A DNA stretch of 64,000 bases from the NCBI GenBank assembly GCA_026398815.1, contig JAPLSA010000017.1, positions 620,001 to 684,000 on the forward strand, given 5' to 3'. Below, piece by piece: positions 31,127-40,462 of the stretch (its first letter is position 1; the number at the start of each line of letters is the position of its first letter). The DNA is from Gammaproteobacteria bacterium. Its GTDB lineage: Bacteria > Pseudomonadota > Gammaproteobacteria > Nevskiales > Nevskiaceae. The position numbers and the translations under genes are program-made. A model generated the notes under the pieces. The model saw only the letters and a program-made list of their open reading frames with translations, had not been told where the DNA came from and ran no database searches.

Positions 31127-32164
31127 CTACCAGAGCAGGAAGACGGACAGGATGTGCGCCAGCAGCGCGACCAGCAGCAGCACGGTCAGTGGCACATGCA
31201 GGTACAGCCAGACCGACAGCCGGGCGCGCAGCGTGATGTCGGCATTGACCCGCTCGACCAGTTCCTTGCGATCGGCGATCGCCTGCAGCAGCTTGTTCAG
31301 CGAGGCTGCGGCCTTGTCGTTGCCGCGGTCGAACAGGTGGTCGATGACGAACATCGTGGTGCCGGAACGCAGGCCGCCCGACGCCGCCTGCGGCGCTGGC
31401 GAAGGCGCTGGCGTCTGCGGCCGGGCACGGGCGGCACCGACCGCTTCGCCGAACTGCTGCTTCTTCAGCGCGAAGAAACGCTCCAGGCTGCCGCCGTCAT
31501 CGTCGACATTCCGGTAGCGCCCGCTCAGCTGTTCCCAGGCCGAACCGCCGAGGCGGACCTTGGCGATCGAACGCACCACCACGGCATGGGCTTCGGGATC
31601 GATGCGATCGGCCAGCGACAGCGCGGCATCGTTGAGCTTGTCGATCTCCATCAGCATGGTCCGCAGTTCGCCGCCCTTGCGGTTCAGCGTGATCCGCGCC
31701 GGCAGCACGCCGTAGGCCACCGCGCCGTAGATGCCGCTGACGATCACCAGCACCATAAGCAGGTAGGCCAGCGTGTGGATGTTGAAGCCGAGCTGGAAGC
31801 CGGTATGCAGCGTGCCGACCAGCAGCAGCAGCAGGCCGAGATAGACATGCGCCGACAGCCAGCCCTGGATCGGCCCGCGCGCGGTGGTGAACGAGCGCTT
31901 GCGCACGCCGAGCCAGGACAGCCAGACGATCAGCCCGGCCCCGGCCGTGCCCAGGCCATAGCCGAGCCAGGTGCTGCCGCTCGGCCCTTCGGCCGGGTCG
32001 TGCAGCGCGTAGACCAGGCTGATCGCCGCCGCCAGCACCAGCGCCAGCTTCAGGTAATAGCTGCGCCGCCAGGTGAAGAACGATTCGTGGGCCTGCAGCC
32101 GTTCGGTCGGCCGGCCGCTGCGGCTGGTCCGCAGCCAGCCGCGCAGGCGCTCAGCGATCGCCAC
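31127..32164 (-). CDS. Membrane b-type cytochrome-like protein
   Basis: The start is GTG 32164 (MAIAERLRGWL), giving 345 residues and a 14-bp overlap with the upstream flavoprotein gene. Membrane helices are seen at about 37-55, 67-86, 103-122, 130-152 and 318-342. His residues inside or at the ends of helices (H106, H120, H130, H323, H337) could bind two b haems, as in NarI/DsrM or ferric-reductase type proteins. A long cytosolic or periplasmic loop (about 155-315) separates the last helix. It probably passes electrons between the FeS protein in the cytoplasm and the periplasmic haem proteins. I do not recognise a named family. Confidence 0.65.
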   Translation of the reverse strand: MAIAERLRGWLRTSRSGRPTERLQAHESFFTWRRSYYLKLALVLAAAISLVYALHDPAEGPSGSTWLGYGLGTAGAGLIVWLSWLGVRKRSFTTARGPIQGWLSAHVYLGLLLLLVGTLHTGFQLGFNIHTLAYLLMVLVIVSGIYGAVAYGVLPARITLNRKGGELRTMLMEIDKLNDAALSLADRIDPEAHAVVVRSIAKVRLGGSAWEQLSGRYRNVDDDGGSLERFFALKKQQFGEAVGAARARPQTPAPSPAPQAASGGLRSGTTMFVIDHLFDRGNDKAAASLNKLLQAIADRKELVERVNADITLRARLSVWLYLHVPLTVLLLVALLAHILSVFLLW

Positions 32165-34592
32165 GGGACAGCACGTCGAAGAACTGCTGCGGGCTGACGC
32201 GGATCGCGGCGCCGGTCGGACAGGCCTGCACGCAGGCCGGGCCTTCGTCCTTGCGGCCGCCGCACATGTCGCACTTGACGGCCTTCTTGATCGCGTCTTT
32301 CGGATAGTGGTGGTTGTCGGTGCCGGGCGCATCGCCGAGGCCGAACATCATCCATTGCCAGAGGCTGCGCTGCGGACGCGGATCGGCCGGCGTCTCGACG
32401 CCCATCTGGATCACGCCGTACGGGCAGTTGCGCTCGCAGTTGCCGCAGCCGATGCAGGTGCTTTCGATCACCACTTCGCCGCTGGGCTGGCGGCGGATGG
32501 CATTCGGCGGGCAATCCTTCATGCAGTGCGGATGCTCGCAGTGCCGGCAGGAGGTCGGCACGTGCAGGTTGTCGAAGGTGGCGCCGGCCTCGCGGTTCAG
32601 GCGCGAGACATTGCCGTGGGTCGCGGCGCAGGCCTTTTCGCACTGGTCGCAGCGGACGCACAGCGCCTCGTCGATCAGCAGGGCATCGGTCGCCTCGCCC
32701 AGGCCTTCGCGCAGCAGGAAGCCGACCCGTTCGCCGCGCTCCGGCGAGCGTTCCATCTCCAGCCGCTGCTGCAGCTGGGTGCGGAAACGGTTGCGCACGG
32801 TTTCGCGCAGCGCCGGCTCGCGATTCAGCAGATCGAGGAAGGCGGCGGCATCGACGCTGAGGATCTCGGTCTTGATCGCCGCCCGCGCGCCGGCGGCACG
32901 CGGGCTGCCGGCGATCACGTCGATCTCGCCGAAATACTCGCCGGCCGCGCAGTACTGCAGGATCACCTCGCGCCCGCCGATGGTGTTGAACAGCATCACC
33001 GAGCCGGAGCGGATCAGGTGGATGCGGTCGGCGGTGTCGCCGGCGGCGTAGATCGGCTCGCGGGCCTTGAACGAGCGCACCAGCGAGGAATCGACGATCG
33101 CCCGCAGCTGGGCATCGTCCAGGCCCGGCAGCAGATAGCGTTCGAGCGCGCGGGCGCAGAAGCTGCGGTCGATGTAGCGCTGCACGGTCGGGCTGCTGGC
33201 GATCAGCTTGAGCATCGTGCGGCGCGGCACCTCGACCAGCACGCAGCCCTCGCCGGCCACCGCCGGACGCAGCCGCGGCCGGCCGGACAGCAGCGCCACT
33301 TCGCCGAACACCTTGCCGGCCTTGATCCGCCGGGGCGGGTCCTTGCTGCCATCGGCCGACTGCAGCTGCACCTCGCCGGCCACCACGATGTACATCGAAT
33401 CAGCGAACGAGCCCTTGGCGTAGATCCGGGTGCCGGCCGCCACCCGGTAGACCTTGCTCTCGATCAGGAACTCGCGCAGCTGCAGGCGGTTCAGCGCCGC
33501 CAGAATCGGCGCCCGCGCCGGCAGGATGTCGAGGAAGGTGTCGACATCGGGGTTCTTCGCGAACGCCGAGAAACGCTCCTTCAGCACCGGCACGTCGGCC
33601 GGTTCGACATGGCGGCCGCAGATCGTCTCGACGACCTCGTAACCCTGGTTCATCGCCTGCCGGATCAGCGGATAGCCGGCCAGCGCGCCGAGGATGTAGA
33701 GCCCCGGCACGTTCGATTCGTAGGTCGCCGACACCTGCGGCAGCGACGCCGGGTCCTGGCTCGGGAACTCGATGCCGCAGGCTTCGACGAAGCCGCGCTG
33801 GGGCGCAGCACCCAGGCGGGCGATGACGCGGTCGCACGGCAGGTCGACCGGGCCGTCGGCCGAATTGAGCCGCAGCAGCATGCGCCGGCCGCTGGCGTCG
33901 CCGGCCGGCAGATCGTCGATCCGCTCGGGCACGGTCTTGACGTGATATTGCACGCGGCCCTGATCGATCGCCGCCGTGATCAGCGCGACATTGCCTTCCT
34001 TGGCGCGCGAGATCTCGGCGCCGCGATTGACGATGTGCACGGTGTTCTGGCCAGCCAGCGCCAGCGCGTTCTCGATCGCCGCGTCGCCGACGCCGATGAC
34101 GACGATCACCTCATCGCTGTATTCCTTCGGGTCGGTCAGCTGGTACTGGACGTCGGCGCGATCCTCGCCGGGAACCTTCATGCGGTTCGGATTGCCTTGC
34201 ACGCCGACGCACAGCACCACGTGATCGGCCAGCACCTGCTCGCCGGACTTCAGCGTCAGCTGGAAGCCGTCGGCGTCGCGGACGATGGCGCCGACCTCGG
34301 CGCGATAGCGCACGTTGACGCCCTTCTGCACGGCGTCCTCGGCCCAGACGGCAAGAATCTTCTCGCGCGAACCGGCCTCGAAGCGCGACGACGCGCGCAG
34401 CGGCAGCCATGACGGCTCGGCCATCACGTGCTTGCCCTTCTGGAACTGGAAGACCGTGTCGGACAGGTGCGGCTTGGCTTCCAGCAGCACGTGCGAGGTG
34501 CCGGTCTCGGCCGCCCGGCAGGCGGCCGACAGGCCGCTGGGGCCGGAACCGACGACGGCAATCCGGTAACGCGTGGCCGCTGTTTCGCTCAA
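32151..34592 (-). CDS. FAD oxidoreductase-double cyclic-nucleotide-binding-4x[4Fe-4S] fusion protein
   Basis: The 813-residue cytoplasmic protein has three modules. Residues about 8-330 are a thioredoxin-reductase-like FAD/NAD(P)H unit (GSGPSG at 15-20; second Rossmann VIGVGDAAIENA at 165-176) without a redox CxxC. Residues about 370-465 and 490-600 are two cNMP-binding domains (FGEVALLSGRPR and FGEIDVIAGSPR). Residues about 640-795 are a DmsB/NrfC-like ferredoxin with sixteen Cys in four clusters (C645/648/651/655, C682/685/690/694, C713/716/719/723, C774/777/787/791). It should take electrons from NAD(P)H and pass them to the membrane cytochrome encoded next, gated by cAMP-like ligands. The operon neighbours are 15 bp upstream and overlapping downstream. 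Confidence 0.9.
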   Translation of the reverse strand: MSETAATRYRIAVVGSGPSGLSAACRAAETGTSHVLLEAKPHLSDTVFQFQKGKHVMAEPSWLPLRASSRFEAGSREKILAVWAEDAVQKGVNVRYRAEVGAIVRDADGFQLTLKSGEQVLADHVVLCVGVQGNPNRMKVPGEDRADVQYQLTDPKEYSDEVIVVIGVGDAAIENALALAGQNTVHIVNRGAEISRAKEGNVALITAAIDQGRVQYHVKTVPERIDDLPAGDASGRRMLLRLNSADGPVDLPCDRVIARLGAAPQRGFVEACGIEFPSQDPASLPQVSATYESNVPGLYILGALAGYPLIRQAMNQGYEVVETICGRHVEPADVPVLKERFSAFAKNPDVDTFLDILPARAPILAALNRLQLREFLIESKVYRVAAGTRIYAKGSFADSMYIVVAGEVQLQSADGSKDPPRRIKAGKVFGEVALLSGRPRLRPAVAGEGCVLVEVPRRTMLKLIASSPTVQRYIDRSFCARALERYLLPGLDDAQLRAIVDSSLVRSFKAREPIYAAGDTADRIHLIRSGSVMLFNTIGGREVILQYCAAGEYFGEIDVIAGSPRAAGARAAIKTEILSVDAAAFLDLLNREPALRETVRNRFRTQLQQRLEMERSPERGERVGFLLREGLGEATDALLIDEALCVRCDQCEKACAATHGNVSRLNREAGATFDNLHVPTSCRHCEHPHCMKDCPPNAIRRQPSGEVVIESTCIGCGNCERNCPYGVIQMGVETPADPRPQRSLWQWMMFGLGDAPGTDNHHYPKDAIKKAVKCDMCGGRKDEGPACVQACPTGAAIRVSPQQFFDVLSRGDR

Positions 34593-34607
34593 GACGGACT
34601 CATCCGG

Positions 34608-37600
34608 CTACTGCGGCGCGTTGCTGACGAACCACGGCTGGCTGTCGGCGTTCAGGAAGAACTTCCGCTGTTCGTCGAGCGTGAACGGCCGCGAGCCGAT
34701 GCGGCCGAACACCGCGATCTGGCCACCGGTCTCGTCGACCGCGCGATCGCGATGCAGGCCTTCGGACAGCGCCCGGGCCGGCGCCCGCGTGCGGTGGGTG
34801 GCGATCAGCTGCGGCCTCGGCTCCGGCGAGAAGCCGTAGAAGCCCGGCTGGGTGTCGGGGGCCATCAGCTGGATCACCTTCAGCCCCGCCGCGCCATCGG
34901 CGACATAGGCGAACAGCGAGGCATTGGTGGCGCCGACCTTGACGTCGCTGGCATCGCCAATCCGGCCGTCGGCGGTGAACTTGGTCAGCAGCATCGGGGC
35001 TTCGGGACGGGTGATGTCGACGATCGCCAGGCCCTCGGCGCCGGCGGCGACATAGGCGTAGGTGCGCACCAGGTAGACGCGTCGCGCATCGGCCAGCGGC
35101 ACCCGTGCGGCAGGCAGCACCACGGCCTGGTCCGGGTGGGTGATGTCGACCACCTGCAGGCCGGCGTCGGTGGTCGCGAACAGGTAGCGGAACTGCACCG
35201 CCGTGGCGCGAACGCCGGCCAGCGGGATGATCCCGGCCTGCCGCGGCTTCAGCGGCTCGCTGAGATCCAGCGTGACGATGCCGGCATCGGTCGCCACATA
35301 GACCCAGTTGCCGGCCACCGTGAGGTGACGCGCGCCGTTCAGCACGCCGCCCGGATTCCAGGTCAGCGCCCGGCGCAGCGCGTTGTTGCGCGGCTCGCCG
35401 TCGGCCAGGGTGTCGATGTCGACCAGGATCAGGCCTTCTTCGCTGTCGGTGATCAGCGCGTAGTGGTAGATCGGCTGGAACGGCTGCTCCTGGTTGACCA
35501 CCCGCATCAGCTCGCCCTGGTTGCGCTGCGGGTCGATCGGCTGGTTGGTCGGCAGCGCGACGCAGGTGGCGTTCTTCGAAGCGATCTTCATGTTCTGCGC
35601 CAGCGGCGAGAACGGCGCAGTGACGATGCGCTGGCTGAAGCCCTTGTTGGCGACCGAGGCGGCATCGTAGACGCGGAAGCCGCCCTGCCCTTCGGCAACG
35701 TAGACGTACTCGCCGCGCATCTGCAGGCAGCCGACCTTGCCGCCGGTGGCATGCGATTGCTCGTCCGGCAGCTCGCGGCCGCGCAGTTCGTGCGCCTGGT
35801 AGCGCTGCGGATAGGCATAGCGGTGCAGGTAGCTGCCGATCACCGACTGCGGCTCGTCCCATTCGGTGACCGTGACCGCCGACAGCGCGCCGTCACCGCC
35901 GACCCAGGCGTTGTAGCCGACGAAGTTCATGAAGTTGGTGCCGTGCAGCAGCAGCTGCGCCATGATCGCGTTGTTGTCGCCGTTGGCCGACAGGTGGCAG
36001 TCCTCGCACTGCTTGGTCTCGGTCTTGCGCTCGGTGTGCGGGTAGTGGGTCGCGAAGGCCTGCGACGAGAAGCCGCTGGCCGACACCGGCGGCTGCTGGA
36101 TGTAGATCTTTTCGCGGTTGGCATTGGTCGACGACAGCACCAGCGCGCTGCTCGAGCGCACCGGCGCGATGCGCCCGCCCTTGCCCGGCCCCTGCTTGCC
36201 GAGCTGGAACACGTCGTCGCGCACCACCTGCGGGTTGTAGGACGCGAAGTTGCGCGTTTCCCCGCCTTCGTAGTGCTGCTTGTCCGACTTGGTGTTGGCC
36301 TCGATCGGCAGGTGGCAGCCGCCGCAGCTGGTAGTCCACGAGGTGTGGCAGGTGGTGCACATCATCTCGTCGGGGTTGTGGGCGATGTCGCTGGCTGCGA
36401 CTTGTGGACCCCAGGCCAGCAGCTTGGTGTCCTTCGACATCAGCTTGGCGCGCGCCGCCTTGGCGTTGTACTGGGCATCACCCGGCGTCACCGACTTCTT
36501 GACCAGGCTCATCTCCCATTGCAGCCCTTCGGTGACGCTGGAGCGCTGGATCAGCTTGTCGCCGATCCATTCGAAACGCAGCTGGCCGAACGGCGTGCGG
36601 GCGGTGGCCATGTTGGTGCCGCCGTCCGGCGAGGCCGGGCCGCTGGTGCGCAGCGACGGCAGCGCCTTGGCGGTGCCGTGGCAATCCTGGCATTCGATCT
36701 CCACCGCCTGCGCCACTTCGCCATACAGGTGGCCGTCGCCATGGCTGTCCTGCGAGAAATGGCAGTCGACGCAGTGCATGCCGACATCGACATGGATCGA
36801 TGACATGTGCACCGCCCGCCCCGGCTTCGGCGTGCCGTCCGGATTCTTCTCGAACTTGTTCGGCAGATCGTCCGGCACCACCTTGCCGTCGCTGTCGAGC
36901 AGCTGGCCGCGACGGTCGCGCTTGAACACGCCTCGGAAGTTCCAGCCGTGGCCGTGGTAGTCGGCGAACTGGGTGTCCTTCAGGGTCGGGTTCAGCTCGC
37001 TGACGCCCTTCAGGAACTCCGGGTCGCTCCAGTTGCCGCGGGTGGCGGCTTCTTCGGGATTGCGCTTGTTGATCGCCCGGCGCTCGGCGTGGCTCGGCTT
37101 TTTTTCCTGCTTCGGCCACATCGCCGGCGCATCGGACTCGTAGTCCCACATCGTGTAGCCGAGGAAGCTGTTCACGAACACGTTCGGCTGGTGCATGTGG
37201 CAGACCATGCACTGGCTGGTCGGGATCGCCGAGCTGAAGGCATGGCTCAGCGGATGCCCTGGCGCGTTCTTCGGAATCGTCGGATCGACGCTCTGGCTGG
37301 TGCCGGTATGGCCGAACTTCGCGTAGCCGCCGCTGTGGCGCGGATCGCGGTCGTTGGCGTAGACCACGTGGCAGGACGAGCAGCCCGAGGAGCGATAGTC
37401 GCCCGGCTGCTCGTTGGTGCCGAGGAACCACATCAGCGGATCGTTCAGGCGGGTCTTGTGGATGTTCAGCACCGGCACTGAAATGCGGTTGCCGGTGCCC
37501 GGCCCGCGATTCGACTGCTTGAGATCGGGCCGGCCCGGCTCCTCGAGCCGCTGGATGTTGATGCCGAGGTTCGGCAGGCCCTGTTCCGGGAACAGGTTCT

Positions 37601-38387
37601 GGATGTTGCGGCCGCCGCGTTCGAAGACCCGGAACACGTCGGCCGGCGGCACCGTTTCCCAGGCCGGCAGCGGCAGCAGGGTCGCGAGGATGCCTTTCTC
37701 GGTCATCGCCGCGTCCGGCTTCACCGGGCCGAGGATCTGCGCCGGCTTGCCGTCGCGGCTGTAAGCCTCGCCAAGCGCGTAGCGCTTGAACGGCAGGATG
37801 CCGTTGTTGTACGAGGCGCCGCCGAACAGCATCGCGCCGCTGGCCATGATGCTGCGCTCGGCGGCCTCGATGATCGGCAGATGGCAGGCCCCGCAGGCTT
37901 CGCGGACCACGCGGTAGTCGCTGGGATTGACGAAGCGGATGAACTCCGGACTTTCCTTGTTCAGCAGCGTGTAGCTCTGCTGCGGATTGGCCGACGAGGG
38001 CCACTTCCAGGTCTCCGGGTAGCGCGGCAGCACATGCGCGGCTTCGAGCTTCAGCCGGTAGGCCGGCGACGTCGGCGCTTCCGAGGCCAGCCGCATCGTC
38101 GCGGCATCGCCGCCGTGGCAGTCGGTGCAGCCGAGCACCACGGCCTCGGTGCCGGCGCGCTGCCGGTGCATGCTGGCGGCATCGGTGTCGGTGTGGCAGC
38201 TGACGCAGCCGGCCGACTTGGCCGCTGCCGCCTCCGCCGTCTGGCTGCGCGGCGCGAATGGCGCGAGCACGTAGTGGATGTCGCGGGCGTGTTCGCCGTC
38301 GGAAGCCATCACGACCGGCGGCAGGCCCAGCGCCCCGATCACGACGGCGGCAACGGCCCACCCCAGACGCAGCGAAAGATGTCGCAT
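34608..38387 (-). CDS. Secreted deca-haem cytochrome c with LVIVD beta-propeller
   Basis: The 1259-residue precursor has a signal peptide ending near VMA-SDG. Ten CxxCH sites lie between residues about 61 and 795 (CVSCH, CTDCH, CGACH, CSSCH, CMVCH, CVDCH, CQDCH, CTTCH, CGGCH, CEDCH), widely spaced within a very large domain. From about 890 to 1175 follow five to six LVIVD-type repeats (YVYVAEGQGGFRVYD, YALITDSEEGLILVDI, WVYVATDAGIVTLDL, YLFATTDAGLQVVDI, YAYVAAGAEGLAIVDI), a propeller often found on cell surfaces. Its gene is one base from the outer-membrane barrel gene, so it may be threaded through or sit on that barrel as the outer electron terminal. Substrate unknown. Confidence 0.88.
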   Translation of the reverse strand: MRHLSLRLGWAVAAVVIGALGLPPVVMASDGEHARDIHYVLAPFAPRSQTAEAAAAKSAGCVSCHTDTDAASMHRQRAGTEAVVLGCTDCHGGDAATMRLASEAPTSPAYRLKLEAAHVLPRYPETWKWPSSANPQQSYTLLNKESPEFIRFVNPSDYRVVREACGACHLPIIEAAERSIMASGAMLFGGASYNNGILPFKRYALGEAYSRDGKPAQILGPVKPDAAMTEKGILATLLPLPAWETVPPADVFRVFERGGRNIQNLFPEQGLPNLGINIQRLEEPGRPDLKQSNRGPGTGNRISVPVLNIHKTRLNDPLMWFLGTNEQPGDYRSSGCSSCHVVYANDRDPRHSGGYAKFGHTGTSQSVDPTIPKNAPGHPLSHAFSSAIPTSQCMVCHMHQPNVFVNSFLGYTMWDYESDAPAMWPKQEKKPSHAERRAINKRNPEEAATRGNWSDPEFLKGVSELNPTLKDTQFADYHGHGWNFRGVFKRDRRGQLLDSDGKVVPDDLPNKFEKNPDGTPKPGRAVHMSSIHVDVGMHCVDCHFSQDSHGDGHLYGEVAQAVEIECQDCHGTAKALPSLRTSGPASPDGGTNMATARTPFGQLRFEWIGDKLIQRSSVTEGLQWEMSLVKKSVTPGDAQYNAKAARAKLMSKDTKLLAWGPQVAASDIAHNPDEMMCTTCHTSWTTSCGGCHLPIEANTKSDKQHYEGGETRNFASYNPQVVRDDVFQLGKQGPGKGGRIAPVRSSSALVLSSTNANREKIYIQQPPVSASGFSSQAFATHYPHTERKTETKQCEDCHLSANGDNNAIMAQLLLHGTNFMNFVGYNAWVGGDGALSAVTVTEWDEPQSVIGSYLHRYAYPQRYQAHELRGRELPDEQSHATGGKVGCLQMRGEYVYVAEGQGGFRVYDAASVANKGFSQRIVTAPFSPLAQNMKIASKNATCVALPTNQPIDPQRNQGELMRVVNQEQPFQPIYHYALITDSEEGLILVDIDTLADGEPRNNALRRALTWNPGGVLNGARHLTVAGNWVYVATDAGIVTLDLSEPLKPRQAGIIPLAGVRATAVQFRYLFATTDAGLQVVDITHPDQAVVLPAARVPLADARRVYLVRTYAYVAAGAEGLAIVDITRPEAPMLLTKFTADGRIGDASDVKVGATNASLFAYVADGAAGLKVIQLMAPDTQPGFYGFSPEPRPQLIATHRTRAPARALSEGLHRDRAVDETGGQIAVFGRIGSRPFTLDEQRKFFLNADSQPWFVSNAPQ

Positions 38388-38388
38388 A

Positions 38389-40458
38389 TCAGTACGCCAG
38401 AATCAGGTTGAGAAGCACCGAATAGCCCAGCTGGTCGCCGTACAGCGCCTTGTAGCCGCTCCCCGGCACCAGCATCGCCGCCGATCCCCGGAACACGATG
38501 TTCTGGGTGAAGAACGGCCGCCAGATGGTCGCCACCGACGCATCGAGACCGATGGAACGCGGGATATGGCCCTGGTTGCGCGCCACTTCCAAGGTGCGGG
38601 TGTCGTTGAACCAGAGGTAGTTCAGATTGGTCGACATGCGGAATTGCGGGGTCAGATCGTGATCGCTGCCGACGCCGGCCAGCGCGGTGCCCGGATTGGT
38701 GAAGTTCGACTGGCCCTGGGCGATCGAACTGCGCAGCGAGTTCAGCACGCCGTTGCGGCCGGATACGGTGACGCCGCCGCCGCCGATCAGCGGCAGGTTC
38801 TGGCGAATCCAGAAGCTGGTGTCGGCGCCGGCGAAGATCGGCACCTCGGCCACGGCGTCGAAGCCGGTCTCCACGCCATCGAACGGATCGCGGTCGGCGC
38901 TGGCGTAGAGACCGGACAGGCGCAGGCGCGTCCAGTCGAAATCCAGCGAGGCTTCGGCGGCCGCCATGCCGGCGCGGATGTCGGTGCGGCGGTCGACGAA
39001 GATGCTGCGGTTCTCGCTGCCGAAGGCGCCATACAACGCCACCGAGAGGTTGACCGGCCCGAGATGGCCGTCGCCGTTGTAGCCGATGTAGCCGACGTCG
39101 TAATTGCGCGGCTTTTCCAGGCCGATCGGCGCCGGCCGTTCAAGCTGGCCGTTGTTGTTGAACTTGAAGGCCTGGTCGCCTTCCCGGTTACGGTTGTACA
39201 GCGCCACGGCCTGGCTGGTGAAGCCGGGCACCGGGAAGTCCTGCCGGTAGAGGTTGGCGACGAACACGTCGTCGCGCCGCAGCCGCGTCCAGGTGTCGTT
39301 CAGACCGCTGTTGGTGTCCTTCTCCAGCCGCCGGAACGCCGCCAGGTTGTACTGCCACAGGTTGTTGTCGCGGATGCCGAACAGGCGCACGCCAAGCTGC
39401 TGCTCCTGAAACAGGAAGCCGCGGAAATCCGCCGTGAACGGCTGTATGCCGACCCGGAAGCTGTCGAAGTCGTAGCGGTCGGACACATTGCGCAGGTGCT
39501 TGTCGACGAACAGCTCCTGGATGCCGATGTGACCGTCGGTCCTGACCTTGGAGTCGTCGAGCGGATCGATGCGCAGCACACGCGCCTGGTTGACCTCGAC
39601 GCGGTTGACGTTCAGCACCGGCACGAAGCGGAATTCCCAGTCCGGCGGCCGGAACGTGGTTTCGCCCTTGAACCAGATCACCGACAGCGTCAGGTTCTCG
39701 TTGAAGACGTTCTGCTGGCCATTGCCGATCACGCCGAGCTGGCCGCCGCGCAGCTCGCCGGACGGGCCGGTCGGCGTCGGGATGCGGCGCGGCTCGAACA
39801 CGGTGTCGGAAATCGCCGCGAGATTCAGGAACCAGTCGTGCCAGACCGGGCGGTCCGACTTCAGCGTGTTCTGGTCGTAGGGATTCAGCAGCGAATGGCC
39901 AGTGATCGTCTGCCCCGAGCGGCTGCCCTGCCAGCTGTAGACCGGGAAGTGCGCCTCGCGCGCGCCAGGCGGCAGCGGCACCTGGTTGGTGAGCTGCCAG
40001 CGATCGTCGACGACCACCATCCGGAACTCGGCATCGGGCCCCGGCTTCGGCGCGCCGGGCAGGCCGGCGGCGCGCGCCGTTTTCGCCTCGTCCGGGCCGC
40101 TGCCGGCACCGGCGGTCACCGCGCCGGGCGGATTGGCGTTGCCGCGATCGGCGGCCGCGCCGGGGCGGCGCGGCAGGCCGGGTTCGCTGGCCTCGGCCGG
40201 CGGCACTTCGATTGCCGATGCCGGTGCCGGATCACCCGGACGGCGCCGGTTCGACGCCGGTTCCAGCGCGCCTGCGGACGGTGCCGGCTCGGCAGGCGGC
40301 CGCAGCACCGGCTTCGCGGGACGTGCCGACGGCGGCACCACGACCTTGGAATCGCGATCGGCACCCTGCCCCGGCCGCCGCCGTTCCGCCTGCGCATCAA
40401 CCGTCGCCGGCACCATCAGGCTGGTGCCGAACAGGAACAGGCAGGCCCAGTTGATCAT
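38389..40458 (-). CDS. Outer-membrane beta-barrel protein of the redox operon
   Basis: Start ATG 40458 gives a 689-residue precursor with a signal peptide ending near VDA-QAE. A Pro/Ala-rich periplasmic stretch (about 25-135) is followed by alternating amphipathic strands rich in Asn/Tyr/Phe, with turns such as LYNRNREGDQAF and YNGDGHLGPVNLSVALYG, ending in LLNLILAY with a terminal aromatic residue. I read this as a porin-like barrel of roughly 20 or more strands. It has no Cys in the mature part and so lacks the N-terminal CxxC of MtrB. In the operon it is the natural candidate to hold the ten-haem cytochrome encoded next (1-bp gap). Confidence 0.75.
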   Translation of the reverse strand: MINWACLFLFGTSLMVPATVDAQAERRRPGQGADRDSKVVVPPSARPAKPVLRPPAEPAPSAGALEPASNRRRPGDPAPASAIEVPPAEASEPGLPRRPGAAADRGNANPPGAVTAGAGSGPDEAKTARAAGLPGAPKPGPDAEFRMVVVDDRWQLTNQVPLPPGAREAHFPVYSWQGSRSGQTITGHSLLNPYDQNTLKSDRPVWHDWFLNLAAISDTVFEPRRIPTPTGPSGELRGGQLGVIGNGQQNVFNENLTLSVIWFKGETTFRPPDWEFRFVPVLNVNRVEVNQARVLRIDPLDDSKVRTDGHIGIQELFVDKHLRNVSDRYDFDSFRVGIQPFTADFRGFLFQEQQLGVRLFGIRDNNLWQYNLAAFRRLEKDTNSGLNDTWTRLRRDDVFVANLYRQDFPVPGFTSQAVALYNRNREGDQAFKFNNNGQLERPAPIGLEKPRNYDVGYIGYNGDGHLGPVNLSVALYGAFGSENRSIFVDRRTDIRAGMAAAEASLDFDWTRLRLSGLYASADRDPFDGVETGFDAVAEVPIFAGADTSFWIRQNLPLIGGGGVTVSGRNGVLNSLRSSIAQGQSNFTNPGTALAGVGSDHDLTPQFRMSTNLNYLWFNDTRTLEVARNQGHIPRSIGLDASVATIWRPFFTQNIVFRGSAAMLVPGSGYKALYGDQLGYSVLLNLILAY

Positions 40459-40462
40459 CGGC

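Noticed and set aside
38389-40458. Barrel gene as a true MtrB
   Set aside because: The mature protein has no Cys, so the CxxC typical of MtrB is missing, and the partner cytochromes differ in domain plan.
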